NCBI GenBank assembly: GCA_012513735.1
Contig: JAAZBR010000159.1
Coordinates: 1-10,163, forward strand
DNA: 10,163 bases
Origin: Clostridiales bacterium
GTDB lineage: Bacteria > Bacillota > Clostridia > Christensenellales > Aristaeellaceae
Direction of reading: 5' to 3'
Positions 6,980-10,163 of the stretch are shown piece by piece (positions within the stretch are counted from its first letter, which is position 1; each line of letters begins with the position of its first letter). The translations under genes and the position numbers were made by a program. Below the pieces are notes generated by a model. The model saw only the letters and a list, made by a program, of their open reading frames with translations, was not told the DNA's origin and searched no databases.

Positions 6980-7246
6980 TCAGGGCGCGTCGACCGGGGG
7001 GGAGTACCCGCCGCCACCCTTCTCAGGGTGCGCCTTGCTGTGGCAGGCAGAGCACAGCGCCAGGCCATTGCTCACCACATACTGCAGCTCTGGGTAGTCC
7101 TTTCGCTCCTTGATGTGATGCGCCGTGGTCGCCGGCGTCCGCTTGCCGTACCTGCTGCACTCCTGGCACAGGTACTTCGCCCGCCTCAGCACCTTCTCGC
7201 GCCACTCGCGGTGGCGCTTCCTGGTGTAGTGATAGTCGTTAGGCAT
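6980..7246 (-). CDS. HNH endonuclease beside the terminase
   Basis: An 88-aa protein with a complete zinc-supported HNH motif: C27-x2-C30, the H43-H44 pair in TAHHIK, N60 in VSNGLALC, C65-x2-C68, and H69-x3-H73. The basic N-terminus (YTRKRHREWREKVLRRAKYLCQEC) is typical of phage HNH proteins next to terminase genes. In HK97-like phages this protein stimulates cos cleavage together with terminase. The ATG at 7246 has AAGGAG 5 nt upstream. It is the first gene after the intrinsic terminator, so it probably heads the packaging/head operon. The Gly-rich tail after residue 77 looks unstructured. Confidence 0.93.
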   Translation of the reverse strand: MPNDYHYTRKRHREWREKVLRRAKYLCQECSRYGKRTPATTAHHIKERKDYPELQYVVSNGLALCSACHSKAHPEKGGGGYSPPVDAP

Positions 7247-7267
7247 CGTAGCTCCTTACGCTTTGCG

Positions 7268-7290
7268 CCCCGGGCCCCACCCCTGCCCCC
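7268..7290 (-). promoter_or_regulatory. G-quadruplex motif in the HNH 5' leader
   Basis: On the minus (coding) strand four G-runs occur in 23 nt with pattern G5-CA-G4-T-G4-CCC-G4, so up to four tetrads with loops of 2, 1 and 3 nt are possible. The motif ends about 20 nt before the HNH start codon and just upstream of its Shine-Dalgarno. It could fold in the mRNA leader or the displaced DNA strand. A role in translation control or packaging is inference. Confidence 0.6.
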
Positions 7291-7312
7291 ATGAATATGG
7301 AGCGCTTCCCCG

Positions 7313-7337
7313 CACCGGCTGAGGAGAGCAGCCGGCG
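7313..7337 (-). other. 9-bp hairpin in the HNH leader
   Basis: On the minus strand CGCCGGCTG pairs with CAGCCGGTG (one G-U) around a 7-nt loop. No T-run follows, so it is not an intrinsic terminator. It lies between the terminator at 7356-7387 and the G-quadruplex motif, in non-coding sequence, and may be a leader structure. Confidence 0.45.
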
Positions 7338-7355
7338 TACCTGGTTTACCAACGC

Positions 7356-7387
7356 AAAAAGGCCGGACACGCATGTGTCTGACCTTT
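7356..7387 (-). terminator. Intrinsic terminator after the recombinase gene
   Basis: On the minus strand AAAGGTCAGACAC (7375-7387) and GTGTCCGGCCTTT (7358-7370) form a 13-position stem with one mismatch and one G-U around a 4-nt loop. It runs directly into TTTTT (7356-7360). The T-run is only on the minus-strand side, so termination is in the direction of the genes. It lies 51 bp after the recombinase stop. Confidence 0.75.
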
Positions 7388-7437
7388 GACAGCATAACCT
7401 TACCATCCGAAATACCCCTTGTAAAGTATGTTAATTT

Positions 7438-8010
7438 TCATATCTCAAACCTCCTGATCTTTTTCGCCCGCTCATCCAGGTCAATGCCCAGGTATCGCTT
7501 GGTCACTTCGATGGTCGAATGATTGAACCAGATCATCAGAAAAGCGATGTCGCCGCTTTGCTTGTAGTAGTGATAGCCGAAGGTCTTGCGCAGGCTGTGG
7601 CATCCCACTGGATAATCCAGCCTGGCGATGGCCGCCATGCGCTGGATGTCGTTGTAGGCGGTCTTGCGGCCGATGGGCCTGGGCTGTCCGTCCTGGTCAC
7701 GCTGACGGCTGGGGAAGAGGTAGGCGTCCGCCTCCATGCCCTTGAGCCTGTCGCGGAAGACACGCTGCAGCTTGTCCGCGATGGGCAGCTGGGTCAGCTT
7801 GCCGGTCTTCTGCTCGCGCAGCGTCAGCACTTCCTTGCCCAGCACATCGCCCACCTTCAGCCGGACATTGTCGCTGATGCGCAGGCCCAGGTAGATGCCT
7901 ACCTCAAACAGCAGATACATCCGCCGGCCCCTGTCATCGTCCAGCTGGGCCAGCTGCTCCTCGATGCGCCGCACCGCCTCGGGATCCCGGATCGGCTCCA
8001 CCGTGTTCAT
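7438..8010 (-). CDS. Short tyrosine recombinase (catalytic domain only)
   Basis: A 190-aa protein with all expected active-site residues of the tyrosine recombinase family: R44 (GLRISD), K68 (EQKTGK), H138 and R141 (HSLRKTFGYH), H164 (FNHST) and nucleophile Y173 (KRYLGI). The N-terminal SAM-like core-binding domain of ordinary integrases is absent; the protein starts almost directly at the catalytic domain. The ATG overlaps the stop of the 35-aa upstream gene as ATGA, and an intrinsic terminator follows. Short recombinases of this kind occur in late regions of Bacillota phages near the terminase genes, away from the lysogeny module. Its substrate is unknown; it may resolve genome multimers or act on sites in this region. 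It is probably not the main prophage integrase. Confidence 0.9.
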   Translation of the reverse strand: MNTVEPIRDPEAVRRIEEQLAQLDDDRGRRMYLLFEVGIYLGLRISDNVRLKVGDVLGKEVLTLREQKTGKLTQLPIADKLQRVFRDRLKGMEADAYLFPSRQRDQDGQPRPIGRKTAYNDIQRMAAIARLDYPVGCHSLRKTFGYHYYKQSGDIAFLMIWFNHSTIEVTKRYLGIDLDERAKKIRRFEI

Positions 8011-8114
8011 CGGTCGCCCCGGTCACGCCACAGCAGGCAGAGCAGCAGCAGCGTATTGGCCAGGCTCACCAGCAGCGCAGCCAGGCTCAGCTGATAGTCA
8101 CCGATCAGGATCAT
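8007..8114 (-). CDS. 35-aa single-helix membrane protein
   Basis: A small open frame encoding MILIGDYQLSLAALLVSLAN, then TLLLLCLLW and a charged end RDRGDR. One transmembrane helix (about residues 9-29) with a basic/charged C-terminus is evident. Support is strong for its size: a GGAGG Shine-Dalgarno 7 nt upstream (8122-8126), an ATGA overlap with the 53-aa gene at the 5' end and another ATGA overlap with the recombinase start at the 3' end. I do not recognise the family. It could be a membrane regulator or a coupling peptide that keeps recombinase translation linked; no function is claimed. Confidence 0.7.
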   Translation of the reverse strand: MILIGDYQLSLAALLVSLANTLLLLCLLWRDRGDR

Positions 8115-8272
8115 GCTCCGCCCTCCTTCTCCTTAGCGATCTGCAGCTTCAGCGCGTCCATGCCCTTGCCGATGGCGATGACCGCCTCTTCATCCAGCAT
8201 ATACTGGCGATGGCTTTCTTCATACAGCTCCATCACCTCGCCCAGGATGTGCAGCGCACGCTTTGCATTCAT
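8111..8272 (-). CDS. 53-aa hypothetical helical protein
   Basis: The sequence starts MNAKRALHILGEVMELYEES, contains DEEAVIAIGKGMDALKLQ and ends KEKEGGA; it is helical, charged and soluble. The ATG at 8272 is chosen because GAGGGG (8278-8283) lies 5 nt upstream; an in-frame GTG at 8317 lies inside a duplicated non-coding repeat and lacks a convincing Shine-Dalgarno. The stop overlaps the ATG of the membrane microprotein. I do not recognise a domain. Small phage proteins with a 'DEEAI..G...L' ending are common but functionally undefined. Confidence 0.7.
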   Translation of the reverse strand: MNAKRALHILGEVMELYEESHRQYMLDEEAVIAIGKGMDALKLQIAKEKEGGA

Positions 8273-8277
8273 TTCAA

Positions 8278-8283
8278 CCCCTC
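8278..8283 (-). promoter_or_regulatory. Ribosome binding site deciding the 8272 start
   Basis: GAGGGG on the minus strand, 5 nt before the ATG of the 53-aa protein. It follows the promoter-proximal direct repeat immediately and rules against the upstream GTG start. Confidence 0.6.
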
Positions 8284-8316
8284 GACTTTCCCATAATACA
8301 AATTCTGGGTAACTCA
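8284..8316 (-). repeat. 33-bp direct repeat, copy 2 (contains dyad)
   Basis: On the minus strand it starts TGAGTTACCCAGAATT and ends GGAAAGTC, with the same spacing between these blocks as copy 1. Within it CCCAGAAT and ATTATGGG form a 7-of-8 dyad around TTGT, an operator-like 20-bp palindrome. It ends directly before the ribosome site of the 53-aa gene. Confidence 0.7.
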
Positions 8317-8367
8317 CGCCCTCGCGCCTTTCCTTGATTCATAAGGCTTTTCATGCCCTTTAGTTTT

Positions 8368-8400
8368 GACTTTCCACCATGCGGAATTATGGGTAACTCA
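8368..8400 (-). repeat. 33-bp direct repeat, copy 1
   Basis: On the minus strand it starts TGAGTTACCCATAATT and ends GGAAAGTC, matching copy 2 at both ends with a diverged 9-nt centre. Start-to-start distance between copies is 84 bp, exactly 8 turns at 10.5 bp per turn. The internal dyad of copy 2 is poorly kept here. Confidence 0.7.
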
Positions 8401-8410
8401 TGGCCCAGAG

Positions 8411-8432
8411 GAAAGGGCATCGCAGCCCTTCC
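8411..8432 (-). other. Hairpin after the zinc-ribbon gene
   Basis: GGAAGGGC pairs with GCCCTTTC (one G-U) around a 6-nt loop on the minus strand. There is no T-run after it, so it is at best a weak or factor-assisted terminator, or an mRNA-end structure. An alternating TA stretch (8436-8446) lies just before it in the direction of transcription. The whole non-coding stretch is 8273-8469; I saw no good sigma-70-type -35/-10 pair in it. Confidence 0.35.
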
Positions 8433-8469
8433 TTCATATATATATCGTTCCTATAGCGCTCTTATGGCA

Positions 8470-8871
8470 TTAGTATTCTTCCAATAACCCCGCCGCCACG
8501 CTGTCATCCTTGTCGTGCATCACCCGGTCGTGCAGCTCCTGGGACTTGGCATTGTTCCAGCGGCTGGCATCACCCACCAGGTAGCCGGTGATGCGCCGGA
8601 TCCGCTCAAATGGCCGGCTGTCCATCTGGTAGTGCAGCATCACCTCATCGCCCTCCACCTTCACATCCATCAGCTCGATGGGACCGTGCAGCTCCAGTCC
8701 GCGCTCCACATAGGCCATCACCTCCGGCATCTGGATAAACTCATCACCCCAGACGCGCACCTGCACGCCGTCCACCGTATAGCTGCCCAGGAACCTGTCT
8801 CGGCACCAGCCGCACACCATCCCGCCCTCAGGCATCTCCCGCCCGCAGGCCACGCATTGATTGGCCATCAT
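8470..8871 (-). CDS. Zinc-ribbon protein with NrdD-like glycyl-radical-loop C-terminus
   Basis: A 133-aa protein starting MMANQCVACGREMPEGGMVCGWC. Cysteines C6-x2-C9 and C20-x2-C23 form a zinc ribbon. Residues 30-85 are an uncharacterised alpha/beta segment. Residues 88-119 (FERIRRITGYLVG, SRWNNAK, ELHDRVMH) closely resemble the C-terminal end of anaerobic ribonucleoside-triphosphate reductase, where an R-x-CGYLG loop holds the radical glycine and is followed by 'N.GK..E...RVKH'. G96 matches the radical glycine; the neighbouring Cys is Thr here. The catalytic barrel is absent, so it cannot be a reductase itself. Short NrdD-like tails occur in other phages with unknown role. The start overlaps the upstream stop as ATGA; a second ATG follows directly. 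Confidence 0.75.
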   Translation of the reverse strand: MMANQCVACGREMPEGGMVCGWCRDRFLGSYTVDGVQVRVWGDEFIQMPEVMAYVERGLELHGPIELMDVKVEGDEVMLHYQMDSRPFERIRRITGYLVGDASRWNNAKSQELHDRVMHDKDDSVAAGLLEEY

Positions 8872-9320
8872 CTGGTCCTCGCTCCCTTCTCTGTCATCCG
8901 GATCAGCCCACGCTCCGCCGCCAGCAGCGCCAGGTAGGTCACATAGCGGTCGCGGTAGCGGTAGATGGTCTGCTTGTCGTAGTGCATCATGGCGGCCACC
9001 TGGATGATGCTGCGCTGGTGGCCGTAGTACAGCCCCGCAAATTCAGCCTCAGGCCCGCCCTCGTACTGCGCCGCAGTCCGCTCCAGGCAGTCCAGCCACT
9101 GGCATTGCCGGTGATAGGCGCCGTCGCCCTCGGCCAGGTGCAGGGCAGCCCTGCCGGTGCGGTCGCCTGGGCTGCCCTGGCTGACGATCGCGGCCAGCCC
9201 GCCGGGTGTCACCAGGTCGATGGCGTCCTGGGCCGCCTCCCGCACCGCCTTCTCAGTCTGCCTGCGGTTGTGCAGCTGCCACTCACAGGCCCGGTAGATA
9301 TGTTTTGGTATCGTCGCCAT
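8868..9320 (-). CDS. RinA/ArpU-like late transcription regulator
   Basis: A 150-aa protein. Residues 1-40 are helical, then the short motif SPGDRT (50-55) resembles the 'S.DPT' segment of RinA-type activators. Helices around YHRQCQWLDCLERTAAQYE follow, with a helix-turn-helix/sigma-region-4-like segment at about 103-128 (RSIIQVAAMMHYDKQTIYRYRDRYV). RinA/ArpU-family proteins switch on late gene transcription in phages of Bacillota, and the location just before the late operon fits. The ATG at 9320 follows the initiator stop by 3 nt with GGGGTGA upstream. The exact subfamily is uncertain. Confidence 0.75.
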   Translation of the reverse strand: MATIPKHIYRACEWQLHNRRQTEKAVREAAQDAIDLVTPGGLAAIVSQGSPGDRTGRAALHLAEGDGAYHRQCQWLDCLERTAAQYEGGPEAEFAGLYYGHQRSIIQVAAMMHYDKQTIYRYRDRYVTYLALLAAERGLIRMTEKGARTR

Positions 9321-9323
9321 GCT

Positions 9324-10163
9324 TCACCCCATCTCCGCCATGTCGGCTTTGTCGCGCAGCATCTGCCTGGCCTCGTTCAGCTGCAGGCCATACTTGGCCA
9401 TCAGGTCATAGGCCTCCGCCCGTTCGCCCAGGTCAAGGCCCATCAGGCTGCTGCGCCTCAGCAGCGCCTTCTGCCAGGCCCGGATGTGCTGGGCGTTGCT
9501 TGCGCCCTCCACCAGCAGCGAAGGGTGCATCCCGGCACGCATCAGGTCACACAGCAGGCCGTGCAGGTCGTCCGCCTCGCCGTCCAGACGCTTGGTGGTC
9601 AGCACATGGTCGATGATCCGCTGGGCGATGGCCGCTCGGCTCTTCTCACCGGCGCGCCATCCCTCGTCGCACTCCGCGTCCGGATCCCCTGGGTCAAACC
9701 ACCTCGCGCGCGCCCCCGCCGCGCTGTTAGCGGCAGTGGATACCTGTCTGTGTGTGTTCAGGATACGCAGGACGGGAGTACCGTCCGGGTCTAAGTCTCC
9801 GTCCCTGTCATAGTCTGGATAAAGGTCCCCCAGGTTGTCCCCCTGGTTGCCCCTCATGTTGCCCCCTGCCTTGCCCTTGTTGTTGCCCCCCATGTTGCCC
9901 CCGCTGACAGGGGTAACATCATCCGCCACCCAGTCAGGGTGCTCCTGGATCTCATCCGGCGGGTGCTGCTGGGGCGCTTCATCCCAGTCCGGGCGCTGCT
10001 GGCCCATGTAGTGCATGCGGTAGGCCGGCGCCCGGCTGTTGCGCATGCCCTTGCGGTAGTCGATGATGCCCCGCTGCACCAGCCTGTTCCTGGCATCAAT
10101 CAGCGCATTCTCTCCGTATGGCACGAAGGATAACAAGGTCCTATTCGCGACCTCGATGAACCC
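9324..10163 (-). CDS. Phage replication initiator-like protein, 5' end outside window
   Basis: At least 279 aa; the frame remains open to the right edge with no stop, so the true start lies beyond it (a TTG at 10136 is not a credible start). The visible N-terminal part (TLLSFVPYGENALIDARNRL, then VQRGIIDYRKGMRNSRAPAY) is a winged-helix DNA-binding pattern seen in phage replisome organizers. A Gly/Asn-rich linker with 4-residue periodicity follows (see the repeat at 9819-9902). The C-terminal half is helical (IAQRIIDHVLTTKRL to the end) and does not obviously match DnaD or a DnaC-like loader. Role in origin binding is inferred from the N-terminus, the internal repeats and position upstream of the late regulator. 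Confidence 0.7.
   Translation of the reverse strand, partial: GFIEVANRTLLSFVPYGENALIDARNRLVQRGIIDYRKGMRNSRAPAYRMHYMGQQRPDWDEAPQQHPPDEIQEHPDWVADDVTPVSGGNMGGNNKGKAGGNMRGNQGDNLGDLYPDYDRDGDLDPDGTPVLRILNTHRQVSTAANSAAGARARWFDPGDPDAECDEGWRAGEKSRAAIAQRIIDHVLTTKRLDGEADDLHGLLCDLMRAGMHPSLLVEGASNAQHIRAWQKALLRRSSLMGLDLGERAEAYDLMAKYGLQLNEARQMLRDKADMAEMG
9819..9902 (-). repeat. 12-bp-period iteron-like array inside the initiator gene
   Basis: Seven in-register 12-bp units, with best copies GGGGGCAACATG (twice) and variants GGGGGCAACAAC, AGGGGCAACCAG and GGGGGACAACCTG-like. They encode GGNM GGNN KGKA GGNM RGNQ GDNL GDLY. The third and last units are the most diverged. In several phages the origin consists of repeats inside the initiator gene at just this linker position, so this is a candidate origin. 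It is also rich in regularly spaced G-runs. Confidence 0.65.

Noticed and set aside
6769..7068. Minus-strand frames overlapping the HNH/small-terminase junction
   Set aside because: They overlap two well-supported genes in other frames and encode Arg/Gly/Lys-rich low-complexity sequence typical of GC-rich shadow frames.
7186..7395. 69-codon minus-strand frame across the terminator and HNH leader
   Set aside because: It spans an intrinsic terminator, the leader hairpin and the G-quadruplex motif and overlaps the HNH start in another frame; no ribosome site or domain.
8273..8317. GTG at 8317 as start of the small protein (N-terminal MSYPEFVLWESRGVE)
   Set aside because: This segment lies within the 33-bp direct repeat. 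In the other copy the same reading hits a stop after four codons, and the ATG at 8272 has a good GAGGGG site.
8341..8469. Tiny frames in the non-coding stretch (17 and 26 codons)
   Set aside because: Ribosome sites are absent or too close, no hydrophobic or conserved pattern is visible, and the stretch is better explained by repeats and hairpin.
1..10163. tRNA genes, CRISPR arrays, insertion sequences, or an att site
   Set aside because: No cloverleaf-like, spacer-repeat, transposase or terminal-inverted-repeat pattern was seen on either strand, and no repressor or lysogeny module is present in the window.

Overview
This window is a contiguous piece of a tailed-phage or prophage genome (Caudoviricetes, HK97-type head module). 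Every convincing gene lies on the minus strand, so the biological order runs from the right end (about 10163) to the left end (1). Coding sequence is GC-rich (hand count 40/60 in 6001-6060), Shine-Dalgarno sites are strong and purine-rich, and genes are packed with ATGA/TGATG-type overlaps. The gene set (RinA/ArpU-like late regulator, P27-like small terminase, HNH protein beside the terminase, short late-region tyrosine recombinase, MCP with an Ig-like extension) suggests a phage of a GC-rich Bacillota host, probably an anaerobic gut Clostridia member. The host assignment is inference from gene style, not a match to a named phage.

Right part (10163-8470): the 5'-truncated replication-initiator-like gene contains a 12-bp-period repeat array that could be an origin. 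It is followed by a RinA/ArpU-like regulator and a small zinc-ribbon protein whose C-terminus resembles the glycyl-radical loop of anaerobic ribonucleotide reductase. Centre right (8469-7247): a 197-bp non-coding stretch with two 33-bp direct repeats precedes a chain of a 53-aa protein, a 35-aa single-helix membrane protein and a catalytic-domain-only tyrosine recombinase. This chain ends at an intrinsic terminator. Between the terminator and the next gene is a strong G-quadruplex motif.

Centre and left (7246-1): the DNA packaging and head module follows in standard order. It comprises HNH endonuclease, a GC-rich gap where cos would be expected, small terminase, large terminase, portal, prohead protease, major capsid protein, head-tail connector, a head-closure-like protein, and the first 32 codons of another gene.

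The most notable signal is at the 3' end of the capsid gene. Immediately before its UAG stop is the heptamer A AAC CCU, which fits X XXY YYZ, followed by a 5-nt spacer and an 11-bp hairpin. The -1 frame stays open for 188 codons and encodes a cadherin-like/Ig-like beta-sandwich plus a second small beta-rich domain. I infer a programmed -1 ribosomal frameshift that adds a C-terminal domain to a minority of capsid subunits.
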